19,646 bases of DNA from JALHQU01 sp043745295 (GCA_043745295.1 JAYTTN010000470.1:1-19646), one strand, 5' to 3'. Counted from the first letter of the stretch, positions 1-7,679 are shown. The notes: a model not told the origin generated them from the letters alone. Program-made: numbers and translations.

Positions 1-90
1 GCGGGTGCCGGACTTCGGTTTCGGCAGGAGCGGGTCGAGACGCTCCCACTGGGCGTCCGTCAGGTCGGTCGGGTACGGCTTGCGTGTCAT
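1..90 (-). CDS. IS5-type transposase, N-terminal 30 codons (cut by window edge)
   Basis: The minus strand from the ATG at 90-88 encodes a peptide beginning MTRKPYPTDLTDAQWERL. This matches the conserved N-terminus (DUF4096-like helical region) of IS5-superfamily DDE transposases, where 'LTDxQWxxLxPLLP' is typical. Only 30 codons lie inside the window, so the catalytic DDE residues cannot be seen. The ATG is in the same frame as the upstream TIGR02996/LRR gene and no stop codon lies between them. This suggests the element inserted into the 3' part of that gene. The identification rests on a short but characteristic motif. Confidence 0.75.
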   Translation of the reverse strand, partial: MTRKPYPTDLTDAQWERLDPLLPKPKSGTR

Positions 91-150
91 GACCGAAACG
101 GGTAACAAATTCACCGCCGCGAGGCGAGGCCGGTTTTCAGATGCTTTCTG
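1..150 (-). mobile_element. Left part of a probable IS5-family insertion (inner boundary uncertain)
   Basis: The transposase start at 90 implies an insertion sequence extending off the left edge. On the minus strand the LRR-like coding pattern of the neighbouring gene fades after about position 160, and a short leader separates that point from the transposase ATG. The element's terminal inverted repeat should therefore lie near 120-160. I cannot fix the boundary because the other end and the target duplication are outside the window. Confidence 0.4.
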
Positions 151-1827
151 ACTCGCGCGGGTCAGGCCGCAGCCGGTAACGACGAACTCCTTCAACTTCC
201 CCCGGTGCGGCGAGTTCGCGATCGCCAGCGCGCCCGTCAGCGGGATCGCGTCGAATAGGATGGCCAACTTCTCCACCGTCGCCAGCGCCGGACTCGCGGC
301 GAGCTGCTGGCACGCACGCGGCCCCAGTCCCATCGAGCGGAACGTCAACTCGCGCGGCCGGACCGCCTCCACGAATCGCAACCAGTGCGGCCAGTCGGCC
401 GCGCGGCGGAGGCAGTTGAACAGCATCAGCGACGGCACCGCCCGGCCCGCGAGCCAGTCCCGGAAGTGGTCGAGGTCGTCCGGGGCAAACCGGACGGCGG
501 ACAGGTCCAGCGCCGCCAGCGGTTCCGGACACGGCGGTTCCACTTGCCAAGTCAGCTCGTGATCCCGGTACGATGCCGACGCCAGTTTCAACTTCGGCAG
601 TGCATCGACCGGACGAGAGAGTTCGGCGCGGAGGTGGTCGGCAAACACGACCAGCTCCAGCCGGTGCGGGGCGGCGAACAGCGCGGGCAGCAGCTCCTGG
701 CCGGCGATGCCGCACTCGCCGATGTGCAACTGCCGCACGTTGGCGCAGTTCCGCGACCGCATCAGGGCCGCCACACTCGTGGCATCCAGGGCGTTGCCGT
801 GGAAATTCAGGTGCGTCAGGCTCGCCAGCCGCCGGCAGGCGGTCACCGCGCGGACGCCGTCGGCGGTCATCCCGACGCTGTTGAGGAGCAGGTAATCGGT
901 GGGAAGGAAGGTGCCGTCACACAGGTCTCCCACGCCCGCGTCGCCGAGCGGAAGGTCGTCGAGGCGGAGGGCCGTCAGGTGCCGGTTCCGCACCGCCCAC
1001 AGCCGACGCCAGGAACTCGCCGGTAATTTCATACCGGCGACGAACAGTTGTTCCACCTCCCGCATCGCCGCGTGTTCGACGATCCGCTGAAAGCCGTCTT
1101 CGTCGGGGTCGCCGCCGAGGGTCAAGTCCCGCACGCCGTCGAGTGTGCCGGACTCGCACAGCAGCTTCGCCGAGGTCGGCGTGAGGGCCGTGTACTGCTG
1201 ACTGGGTTGCGGGACGGCCGGGGCTTTCGTGGGCGTCCCCAGCAGCCGCGCGAGCGAGACCCGGTTCGCCCGATTCACGATCAGCGTCCGCACCCGCGAT
1301 TCGGGCAGCCCCGGCCGCAGCTCGCAGGCGATGGTCAGGAGGGCGTCGTCGCCCAGCAGCCAGTGCGTGAAGTCGAGCGTGCCGACTTCCCGCAACAGCG
1401 CGACGAGGTCCGGCGTGATTTGGACGTACATCTCGGCCAAGTCGATCGCCTCGATCCAGCCGGTGTGCGCCAGGTCGCGGAGTCGCGGCGACACGTCGGC
1501 CCCGCGGACGGGGTTCCACCGCGTCGTCCGGATGGCGAGGAAACCGCGAACGAACGCGAACTCGATGCCGGCGTCCTTTCGCGGCTCCAGCGTCGGTTTC
1601 AACCGCTTGATCGCTTCCGCCAGGGGCTTCGTCGCGCCGTGCGGCAGTTTGGGCTTCTCACCCTTCCTCGTCGGCGGTGGCAATTCGCACTGGACCCGCA
1701 GGATGGTGGCGCGGTCGGTTTCGCCGCGCTCCTCCAGGTAGTCGGCCAGCACGAGCCGCGGGAGGTTGTGCTTCGGGTTGGCGAAGCAGGCGCGGAGCAG
1801 CGCGTCGAGTTCCGGGGCGACAGTCAT
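91..1827 (-). CDS. TIGR02996 repeat-companion protein with degenerate LRRs, 3' end disrupted
   Basis: The ATG at 1827-1825 has a GGAG about 10 bases upstream. Residues 8-49 carry the TIGR02996 signature, an LxxCxxNPxxxxPRLVLADYLEERGE core followed by a RVQCEL-like end, which in planctomycetes heads many repeat-containing proteins. The rest is made of irregular leucine-rich-repeat-like units, for example 'LTHLNFHGNALDATSVAALM' and 'VRQLHIGECGIAGQELLPALF'. The likely role is protein-protein interaction; the partner is unknown. There is no signal peptide. The frame contains no stop down to position 1: it passes through a non-LRR stretch (about 91-155) straight into an IS5-type transposase start. 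I infer that the original C-terminus was lost to the insertion and that any product is a chimera. The gene lies 28 bp downstream of the mgtE-like gene and may be cotranscribed with it. Confidence 0.75.
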
Positions 1828-1855
1828 CTGGCATGGCTCCACGGAAGCGCCGAGT

Positions 1856-2851
1856 TTATCGCATGAACGCCAGCGCCAGGTTGAAAAACACCAGTAGCGC
1901 GGCCATGTCGGCGCAGGCCAGCGCGATGGGGCCGGACGCGACCGACGGGTCGCGCCGCAACAGCTTCAGTACGACCGGCAGCGCCAGCCCGACGGCGGCG
2001 GAGGTCGCCACGCCGCCGGCCATGCCGCCGAGCAGCGCCAGCCCGACCCAGAACGTCCCCTTCCAGGCGAACGCGATCAGCCCGACGATCAGCCCGCAGC
2101 CGACGCCCAGAAGCAGCCCGACCAGCGCCTCGCGGCCGGCGGACTTCGGCAAACTCCGCCACGTCGGGCGGGTGCCGTGCAGCAGTTGAATGGCCAGCGT
2201 GACGGACTGGATGGCCACGCTCTCGGCCACCGCCAGCACCACCGGGATGAACGGCGTGACGACGGCGAGGGTGGACACGTCGGCGTAGATGTCGGTGAGC
2301 AGTCCGGCGATCAGCCCGCCGGCGACGTTGCACAGCAGCCACGGGAATCGCCGACGAAACGCAGGTCCGACGGATTTCTGTTCGGCCGCGGTCAGGTGAA
2401 CGCCGATCAGTTGGAACAGGTCGTCGCGGGTGGTGTCCGGTTCGTCGTCGCCGGTGTCGGCCAGCTCGCCGGTGTACAGTTCCACGTCCACGAGGCCGAG
2501 CAACTTGCGGTCGGCGTCCAGCACCGGGAAGGCGAGCAGCTTGTGCAGCGTGAAGAACTCGCAGGCGTCCAGCACGGTCGCCGTGTGCGGGATGCCGATG
2601 ACCCGCTTCACCATGATGTCGTCGACGACGGCCGACGGGTCGGACAGCAGCAGGCGGCGCGTGGGGACGACACCTTTCAACTTGCCGTCGACATCCACGA
2701 CGTAGAAGTACACGACCCGTCCGCCGGGGGGCGTGGCGCGGATGGCGGCCATCGCCTCGGCGACGGTCTGGCCGGCGCGGAGGCGGGTCGGGTCCGTCCG
2801 CATGTGCGCGGTGACGGGGTCGTTGAGGATCGAGCCGACGCGGTCGGGCAC
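1856..2851 (-). CDS. mgtE: MgtE-like magnesium transporter lacking the N-terminal domain
   Basis: This 331-residue protein has two CBS domains (about residues 10-70 and 75-130) followed by an MgtE-type membrane domain of about five helices (residues 175-331). The family landmarks are visible: 'ESVAIQSVTLAIQ' in the second helix region (compare ESxGxQSxTL) and 'DPSVASGPIALACADMAALL' near the C-terminus, whose Asp corresponds to the Mg2+-site aspartate of MgtE. The CBS pair normally senses cytosolic Mg2+ and gates the channel. Full MgtE proteins are about 450 residues and start with a superhelical N domain; that domain is missing here. The start is GTG at 2851-2849 with GGAG spaced about 9 bases upstream. 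It probably forms a transcription unit with the LRR gene. Divalent-cation transport is likely; specificity is inferred. Confidence 0.85.
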   Translation of the reverse strand: MPDRVGSILNDPVTAHMRTDPTRLRAGQTVAEAMAAIRATPPGGRVVYFYVVDVDGKLKGVVPTRRLLLSDPSAVVDDIMVKRVIGIPHTATVLDACEFFTLHKLLAFPVLDADRKLLGLVDVELYTGELADTGDDEPDTTRDDLFQLIGVHLTAAEQKSVGPAFRRRFPWLLCNVAGGLIAGLLTDIYADVSTLAVVTPFIPVVLAVAESVAIQSVTLAIQLLHGTRPTWRSLPKSAGREALVGLLLGVGCGLIVGLIAFAWKGTFWVGLALLGGMAGGVATSAAVGLALPVVLKLLRRDPSVASGPIALACADMAALLVFFNLALAFMR

Positions 2852-2884
2852 GGGCGACTCCGAGAGGGTATTACTGACTCGCAG

Positions 2885-3008
2885 GTTGTAGGTCGTGGTC
2901 GAGCCGGCCGCAGGCCGGGGAGGCCCGACGGCGATTCACTGTTGGGCAAAGGATGGTTCGCTGTCGGGCCTCGTTCCCCTGCGGGGAACTTCGACCGCGA
3001 CCTACAAC
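2885..3008. repeat. Compound palindrome: outer stem, inner stem and two side hairpins
   Basis: The outer arms 2885-2903 and 2990-3008 pair at 17 of 19 positions. Nested inside are a perfect 10-bp pair (2920-2929 with 2963-2972) and two side hairpins, CCGGCC/GGCCGG at 2904-2918 and GTTCCCC/GGGGAAC at 2973-2989, each with a 3-base loop. The central 33 bases, together with the start of the inner right arm, hold a 13-base direct repeat with two mismatches (TTCACTGTTGGGC and TTCGCTGTCGGGC). The structure resembles a dispersed, non-autonomous repeat of the REP/MITE type. Copies elsewhere cannot be checked here. Confidence 0.75.
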
Positions 3009-3184
3009 CCGCGACCCGCTTCCAACTGCGCGCGGATCTCGGCCCACGTCCTCCCGCCCTTCTCTGCGGCGGCGGCATCGAGTTCGGCGGTGGAGACTTC
3101 CTCCGTCGCGCGGGCGTACAGGTCGGCCATCGTTTCCGATCCGTTTTCGAGCTGATCGGAGACTTCGTCTGTGAAATTCGTCAT
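3002..3184 (-). CDS. Small hypothetical protein, 60 residues
   Basis: The ATG at 3184-3182 opens a 60-codon frame, MTNFTDEVSDQLENGSETMA..., ending at a TAG at 3004-3002. It is acidic and rich in Ala and Glu, and is predicted mostly helical (residues 15-57). It has no signal peptide or membrane segment. I do not recognise a family; the composition resembles short acidic toxin-antitoxin-like or regulatory peptides, but nothing supports such a role. No clear Shine-Dalgarno is seen. The stop codon and last Leu codon fall inside the right arm of the adjacent palindrome (2990-3008), so the repeat appears to have supplied the present C-terminus. It is divergent from the aldolase-family gene at 3289. 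Confidence 0.55.
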   Translation of the reverse strand: MTNFTDEVSDQLENGSETMADLYARATEEVSTAELDAAAAEKGGRTWAEIRAQLEAGRGL

Positions 3185-3288
3185 GGGGTGATCTCGCGGT
3201 TCGGAATGATGGGATTGTACCGTCAGCGGAGCCGGGTTCTAGCGATGCGCCTCGTACATTGACCGCACCATCCCCCGGAGTTTCGACG

Positions 3289-4179
3289 ATGACTGTCTCC
3301 TGGCGCGGCGTGTTCCCCGCCGCCTGCACGCAGTTCAAGCCCGACTTCTCGCTGGACATCCCGGCCACCCTTAAACACCTGGACGCGATGCTCGCGGCCG
3401 GGGTTCACGGGTTCGTCATGATGGGCAGCGTCGGCGAGAACACCACGCTGGAAGTGGAGGAGAAGCGCGAGTTGCTGATGGCGACCGTCGCGCACATCGG
3501 CAAGAAGGTGCCAGTCCTGGTCGGGGTGGCCGAGTACACCACCGCGCAGGCGTGCAAGTGGGCGGCGGAGGCGCAGAAGCTGGGGGCCGACGGGCTGATG
3601 GTGCTGCCGCCGATGGTCTACAAGGGCGACGACCGCGAGACGGTCGCGCACTTCCGCGCGGTGGCGACGGCCAGCGACTTGCCGATCATGGTGTACAACA
3701 ACCCACCTGCCTACAAGGCGGACATCACGCCGGAGATGTTCGCCGACATGGCCGACGAGCCGAAGTTCGCGTGCATCAAGGAGAGCAGCGACAACCCGCG
3801 GCGGATCACCGACATCATCAACCTGACGCAGGACCGCTACGTCATCTTCGCCGGGGTGGACGACCTCTTCCTGGAGTGCGTGCTGCTGGGCGCGGTCGGC
3901 TGGGTGAGCGGGCTGGTGAACGCTTTCCCGGCCGAGAACCGGCTCATCTGGGATTTTGTGCAGGAAGGGAAGTGGGCCGAGGCCGTCGCCGCGTACCGCT
4001 GGTACACGCCGCTGCTGCACCTGGACACGCACCCGAAGCTGGTGCAGTACATCAAGCTGGCGAGCGCCGAGTGCGGGTACGGGAATGAGCGGACCCGCCC
4101 GCCGCGACTCCCGGTAGTCGGCGACGAGCGGGACCACGTTCTGGCGCTGATCCACAAGGCGAAAGCGACCCGCCCCGCG
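3289..4179 (+). CDS. Dihydrodipicolinate synthase family lyase (no stop codon of its own)
   Basis: This is a class I (beta/alpha)8 aldolase of the DapA family, about 297 residues to the end of recognisable homology. Residues expected for catalysis are in place: the 'GENTTL' loop with T52-T53, the tyrosine Y136 in 'VYNNPPAY', and the Schiff-base lysine K164 in 'CIKESSDN'. The 'YNNPPAYKADITPEMFADMAD' region is closer to non-lysine members (keto-acid or pyrroline-carboxylate lyases) than to true DapA, so the substrate is unknown. The start ATG follows a CGGAG 10 bases upstream; an in-frame TTG at 3259 lacks one. No stop codon follows the normal C-terminus ('ALIHKAKATRP'). The same frame stays open to 5970, across an antisense gene and through the heptose kinase, so the formal ORF is 3289-5970 (893 residues). 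Confidence 0.85.
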
Positions 4180-4202
4180 CGGTCGCGGCTCGCACGACCC
4201 GT

Positions 4203-4892
4203 TCAGCGACCCGGCCCGCCGGGGCCTCGATTCATCTGGTTGCGGATCTCCTCGATCATCCGCTCCAGGCGCTCCATCCGCTGCTCCAGGTTGCCGCCCG
4301 ACTTCGGCTGGTCGCTCTTGCGGTCCGGCTGGTTGGCGCGGGCCATCTTCTCCATCAGCCCGCGGAACATCTGCTGCTCGTCCTTCGTCAGCTTGTCGAA
4401 GCCCGGCGGGGTGCCCGGCCCGCGGTCGCCGGGGCCACTCGCGCCACCGCCCATCGACGGATTGAACCCGCCGCCGCGGGGGAATCCGGCACCCGCCGGC
4501 GGGTTGAAGTCGCTTTGCCCCATCGGGCCGAAGCCACCGCCGAACCCGCCGGGACCGAAGCCGCCCGGACCCGTCGGCCCGCGCGGGGCGTCCGGCTTCT
4601 TGTCGCCGTCGCCCTTCTTCGGCTCCTCGATGCGGATTTCGATCCGCCGTTCCTCCTTCTTCACGTCCGGCTTCTTGTCGCCGTCCTTCTTGCCCTTTTC
4701 CTCTTTCTTCTCGCCCTTCTCGTCCTTCTTGTCGTCGTCCTTCGTGCCCTTCAGCTTGGCTTCCAGTTCCTTCACCTGGGCGCGGAGCTTGTCGAGTTCG
4801 GCTTCCGGCCGCTGCGGGTTGAAGCGGCCGGGCGGTTGGGCCAGGGCCGGCACGGCGAGTGCCAGCACCACGGCGACGGAGAGGGGACGCAT
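4203..4892 (-). CDS. Secreted Lys- and Gly/Pro-rich coiled-coil protein
   Basis: This 229-residue protein begins with a clear Sec signal peptide, MRPLSVAVVLALAVPALAQ, with cleavage likely after residue 18. A heptad-patterned segment follows (about 28-48, 'PEAELDKLRAQVKELEAKL'), then a highly charged Lys/Asp/Glu stretch (about 50-90) and a Gly/Pro/Phe low-complexity stretch (about 105-165). A second amphipathic helix closes it (residues 199-222, 'LEQRMERLERMIEEIRNQM'). The layout suggests a periplasmic or surface oligomerising protein; no enzyme family is recognised. It is transcribed divergently from the heptose kinase at 5008 and lies entirely antisense to the open extension of the aldolase frame. 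Codon third positions are strongly G/C in this strand and the signal peptide is convincing, so this strand is the real gene. Confidence 0.85.
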   Translation of the reverse strand: MRPLSVAVVLALAVPALAQPPGRFNPQRPEAELDKLRAQVKELEAKLKGTKDDDKKDEKGEKKEEKGKKDGDKKPDVKKEERRIEIRIEEPKKGDGDKKPDAPRGPTGPGGFGPGGFGGGFGPMGQSDFNPPAGAGFPRGGGFNPSMGGGASGPGDRGPGTPPGFDKLTKDEQQMFRGLMEKMARANQPDRKSDQPKSGGNLEQRMERLERMIEEIRNQMNRGPGGPGR

Positions 4893-4911
4893 GAGCAGAA
4901 CCTCTGTGACG

Positions 4912-4935
4912 GTCGCATCATTCAGCGGATGCGAC
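4912..4935. promoter_or_regulatory. 8-bp inverted repeat between divergent genes
   Basis: GTCGCATC (4912-4919) and GATGCGAC (4928-4935) are perfect inverted repeats separated by 8 bases. They lie in the 115-bp interval between the start of the secreted-protein gene (4892, minus) and the heptose kinase (5008, plus). The size and spacing fit a dimeric repressor operator, but chance occurrence is possible. Confidence 0.3.
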
Positions 4936-5007
4936 TACCTGATAGATTACGCCGGTGACGATGAATCGAGAATGAGACGGCCGTTTCACCGACCCGGATT
5001 CCGACCC

Positions 5008-5970
5008 ATGCGCGACCTGCTGACGCACTTCCCCGGTTGCCCGATCCTGGTCGTCGGCGACCTCATGCTGGACGAATTCATCTGGGGGCAGGTCAGCCGC
5101 ATCTCGCCGGAAGCGCCGGTGCCGGTGGTCGAGGTGCGCCGGCGAACGCAAGCCGTCGGCGGGGCGGCGAACGCGGCGGCGAACGCGGCGGCGCTGGGCG
5201 GGCGGGTGACGCTGGCCGGCGTAGTTGGGGCCGACGCGGAAGGGCAGCGGGTGGCGGAACTGCTGCGCGGGCAAGGGATCGACACGGCCGGCGTCGTGAC
5301 CGACGGCACCCGCCCGACGACCACGAAGACGCGGGTGGTGGCGCACAGCCAGCAGATGGTCCGCATCGACCACGAGCAACCGGGGCCGATCTCCGAGGCG
5401 GTGGCGGGTGTGCTGATCGCGGCCGTACACGCGGCGTTGCCCCAGGTCCGGGCGTGCGTGGTTTCGGACTACGGCAAGGGCGTCATCACTCAGGCGGTCG
5501 TGAGTCAACTGATCGCCGACGCGCGGCGGGCGGGGGTGCCGGTGATCGTCGATCCGAAGGGCACGGACTACGGCAAGTACGCCGGCGCGACGGTGGTCAA
5601 GCCGAACCAAATGGAGGCGGGCAAGGTGCTGAACCGCGACCTGCGCACCGACGACGACGTGGACCGCGCCGGGACCGATCTGCGTGTGCTGCTCGGTGCG
5701 GATTCGGCCGTCCTCATCACGCGCGGGGCGCAGGGGATGAGCCTGTTCGAGAGCGGGAAAGCCGCCGTTCACGTTCCCACGCAGGCCCGCGAGGTGTTCG
5801 ACGTGACCGGGGCCGGCGACACCGTGGCCGGGGCGATGGCGATGACCCTCGCCGCCGGCGGATCGCTGGAAGACGCCTGCCGCCTTGCCAGCCTCGCCGC
5901 GGCGGTGGTAGTGGCGAAGCTGGGCACCGCGACGTGCGACCTCGCGGAGCTGCGGGCGGCGGCGGGCTGA
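5008..5970 (+). CDS. rfaE1: D-glycero-beta-D-manno-heptose-7-phosphate kinase (HldE kinase domain)
   Basis: This 320-residue PfkB-family sugar kinase matches the N-terminal domain of HldE/RfaE, which phosphorylates heptose 7-phosphate at C1 for ADP-heptose and LPS core synthesis. Characteristic segments are 'GDLMLDEFIWGQVSRISPEA' at the N-terminus, 'GGAANAAANAAALG' (substrate lid), 'VVDPKGTDYGKY', 'VVKPNQMEA', and the ATP-site 'DVTGAGD' at residues 265-271 with catalytic Asp271 area. The C-terminal cytidylyltransferase-like domain of fused HldE is absent, so a separate RfaE2 would be needed. I chose the ATG at 5008 because the product then starts where the family does; ATG 4972 is in frame but adds a non-conserved leader. 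The frame is continuous with the upstream aldolase-family gene. Confidence 0.88.
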   Translation: MRDLLTHFPGCPILVVGDLMLDEFIWGQVSRISPEAPVPVVEVRRRTQAVGGAANAAANAAALGGRVTLAGVVGADAEGQRVAELLRGQGIDTAGVVTDGTRPTTTKTRVVAHSQQMVRIDHEQPGPISEAVAGVLIAAVHAALPQVRACVVSDYGKGVITQAVVSQLIADARRAGVPVIVDPKGTDYGKYAGATVVKPNQMEAGKVLNRDLRTDDDVDRAGTDLRVLLGADSAVLITRGAQGMSLFESGKAAVHVPTQAREVFDVTGAGDTVAGAMAMTLAAGGSLEDACRLASLAAAVVVAKLGTATCDLAELRAAAG

Positions 5971-6015
5971 CGCGGCGCGTGTTCCAATCGTGGCCAACTG
6001 GGGGAGCCAATACCG

Positions 6016-6309
6016 GTGTTCGAAATCCTGAACGGTGTCCGCCGCGCGAAGGCGGCAGAGTTGCACGGGGTCACATTCGTCGTCGCGAAGGTGTATGATA
6101 CCGACGGTCGGTTAGTGGAACTCCGGGACGTTCCGCTGACGGACCTCCGGTCACCTAAGGCGGTTCTCGACCTCACCGCGTCCGCGCTGGAAGCGATCCG
6201 GTTCCGCCGGCTGCAAAGTCTGCTCTTCGCCGGGATCGTGCTGGATCCGATCGAAGTGACGCCGGGAGCCACGGGCACACCCATTCCGGATGTAATGGTG
6301 ATCACATGA
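6016..6309 (+). CDS. Hypothetical protein, 97 residues, coupled to next gene
   Basis: A GTG at 6016 preceded by GGGGAG (6001-6006) opens a 97-codon frame. The product has a beta-rich N-terminal half ('GVTFVVAKVYDTDGRLVEL'), a helical centre (about residues 48-70) and a short beta C-terminus. No signal peptide or membrane helix is evident. I do not recognise a family. Its TGA (6307-6309) overlaps the next ATG (6306-6308), so the two genes are almost certainly translated together. They follow the heptose kinase by 45 bp and could be in its transcript. Confidence 0.65.
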   Translation: MFEILNGVRRAKAAELHGVTFVVAKVYDTDGRLVELRDVPLTDLRSPKAVLDLTASALEAIRFRRLQSLLFAGIVLDPIEVTPGATGTPIPDVMVIT

Positions 6310-6608
6310 CTCGCACGGCTGACGACTTGCTCTCGACGGACGCCTCCGAGGAAATCGCCGCCCCGGAGCGGCGGGCGGCTCTTACGGCCCTGCACCGCGC
6401 GCTGGTCCGCGCCCGCGACATCGCCCGCCGCGGCGATTCGCTCGCGGCGGCGGTGATCCTCGACGCGCTAGAACCGCTGCCGCTGGCGATGTTGAACCCG
6501 CCCGAGTTCGATGACCTGTTCCGCCTCACGCTGCGATCACTCGCCGAGCGATTCCCCGGGTTCGCCGGCATCCATGACGACTTCGTCGCGGAAACTGACG
6601 GATACTGA
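6306..6608 (+). CDS. Hypothetical helical protein, 100 residues
   Basis: The product is predicted nearly all helical, rich in Ala, Arg, Leu and Asp, with a repeated arrangement of amphipathic helices (for example 'ALTALHRALVRARDIARRG' at about residues 25-43 and 'FDDLFRLTLRSLAERFPGF' near the C-terminus). It lacks a signal peptide. No family is recognised; the helix pattern resembles small interaction proteins rather than enzymes. The ATGA overlap with the preceding 97-residue gene suggests translational coupling and a shared function. Confidence 0.65.
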   Translation: MTRTADDLLSTDASEEIAAPERRAALTALHRALVRARDIARRGDSLAAAVILDALEPLPLAMLNPPEFDDLFRLTLRSLAERFPGFAGIHDDFVAETDGY

Positions 6609-6646
6609 ACCGCACTCCCCCGCATCCCCACCAGGAGTCTCGACCC

Positions 6647-7639
6647 ATGTGCCGCGCCCTCTCCGCCGCCGTCGTCCTGCTGTTCGCCGCCCCGCTGTTC
6701 GCCGCCGACCCGTGGCTGGAGTTCCCCGGCGGCGAGGGCGTCGGCAAGGGCAAACACGTCGTCCTCGTGTCGGGCGACGAGGAGTACCGCAGCGAGGAAA
6801 CCCTGCCGCAGATGGCGAAAATCCTCAGCACGCGCCACGGCTTCAAATGCACCGTGCTGTTCGCCATCGACCCGAAGGACGGCACCATCAACCCGAACGC
6901 GACCACCAACATCCCCGGCCTGGAGAAGCTGGCCACCGCCGACCTGGCCGTCATCTTCCTGCGGTTCCGCGACCTGCCCGACGGCCAGATGAAGCACGTC
7001 GCCGAGTACGTCGAGAGCGGCAAGCCGATGATCGGCCTGCGGACGGCCACGCACGCCTTCAACCTGAAAAGCCCGACGTACCAGAAGTACACGTGGAACA
7101 ACAAGGAGGGCGGGTTCGGCCGCGCCGTGCTGGGCGAGACGTGGGTGAACCACCACGGGGCGCACGGGAAGGAAGGGTCGCGCGGCATCGTCGCGAAAGG
7201 GCAGGAAGGGCACGGCATCCTGAAGGGCATCGAGCCGGGCAGCGTCTTCGCCACGTCCGACGTGTACACGGTGAAGTTGCCGCTGCCGGGCGACAGCACG
7301 CCGCTGGTGCTGGGCGAAGTGACCGAGACGCTGAAGCCGGACTCGAAGGCCGTCGCCGGCAAGAAGAACGACCCGATGATGCCGATCGCGTGGACGAAGA
7401 CGTACAAGACGGCGACGGAGAAGACGGCCCGCGTGTTCACGACGACGATGGGCGCGAGCCAGGACTTCGAGTTCGAGGGCACCCGCCGGCTGATCGTCAA
7501 CGGCAGCCTGTGGGCGCTCGGCCTGGAGGAGAAGATTCCCGCCAAGACGAACGTGGAACTGGTCGGCGAGTTCAAGCCGACGCCGTTCAAGGCGTACAAG
7601 GAGTGGCCGGGCAAGGCGAAGCCGGAAGACCTGAAGTGA
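6647..7639 (+). CDS. Secreted ThuA-like domain protein
   Basis: This 330-residue protein starts with a Sec signal peptide (about residues 1-19, 'ALSAAVVLLFAAPLFAA'). The mature part has the ThuA/trehalose-utilisation-like fold, related to glutamine-amidotransferase flavodoxin-like domains: 'KHVVLVSGDEEYRSEETLP' at the first strand, 'DLAVIFLRFRDLPDGQM' and 'GKPMIGLRTATHAF' in the centre, 'NHHGAHG' and the 'FEFEGTRRLIVNGSLWALG' C-terminal block. Planctomycetes carry many such exported paralogues, often linked to sugar degradation, but the substrate is not established. The start is supported by AGGAG 11 bases before the ATG. The preceding gene ends 38 bp upstream, so cotranscription is possible. 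Confidence 0.82.
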   Translation: MCRALSAAVVLLFAAPLFAADPWLEFPGGEGVGKGKHVVLVSGDEEYRSEETLPQMAKILSTRHGFKCTVLFAIDPKDGTINPNATTNIPGLEKLATADLAVIFLRFRDLPDGQMKHVAEYVESGKPMIGLRTATHAFNLKSPTYQKYTWNNKEGGFGRAVLGETWVNHHGAHGKEGSRGIVAKGQEGHGILKGIEPGSVFATSDVYTVKLPLPGDSTPLVLGEVTETLKPDSKAVAGKKNDPMMPIAWTKTYKTATEKTARVFTTTMGASQDFEFEGTRRLIVNGSLWALGLEEKIPAKTNVELVGEFKPTPFKAYKEWPGKAKPEDLK

Positions 7640-7651
7640 GCCGAGGTTCGG

Positions 7652-7679
7652 TTGCCCGGCGGGTTCCGCGCGATATCAT
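7652..7679 (+). promoter_or_regulatory. Possible sigma-70-type promoter of tRNA-Ser
   Basis: TTGCCC (7652-7657) and TATCAT (7674-7679) are separated by 16 bases, close to the TTGACA/TATAAT consensus. The -10 element ends 33 bases before the tRNA, consistent with a short leader that is processed off. It is the only consensus-like pair in the 73-bp gap. Confidence 0.4.

Noticed and set aside
2177..3262. Long plus-strand open frame across the mgtE-like gene
   Set aside because: It is the antisense shadow of the MgtE-like coding sequence; its translation is His/Gly/Asp/Arg-rich with no domain, and it crosses the palindrome.
3259..3288. TTG start 10 codons upstream of the aldolase-family ATG
   Set aside because: No Shine-Dalgarno precedes it, while the ATG at 3289 has CGGAG at the right distance and matches the family start.
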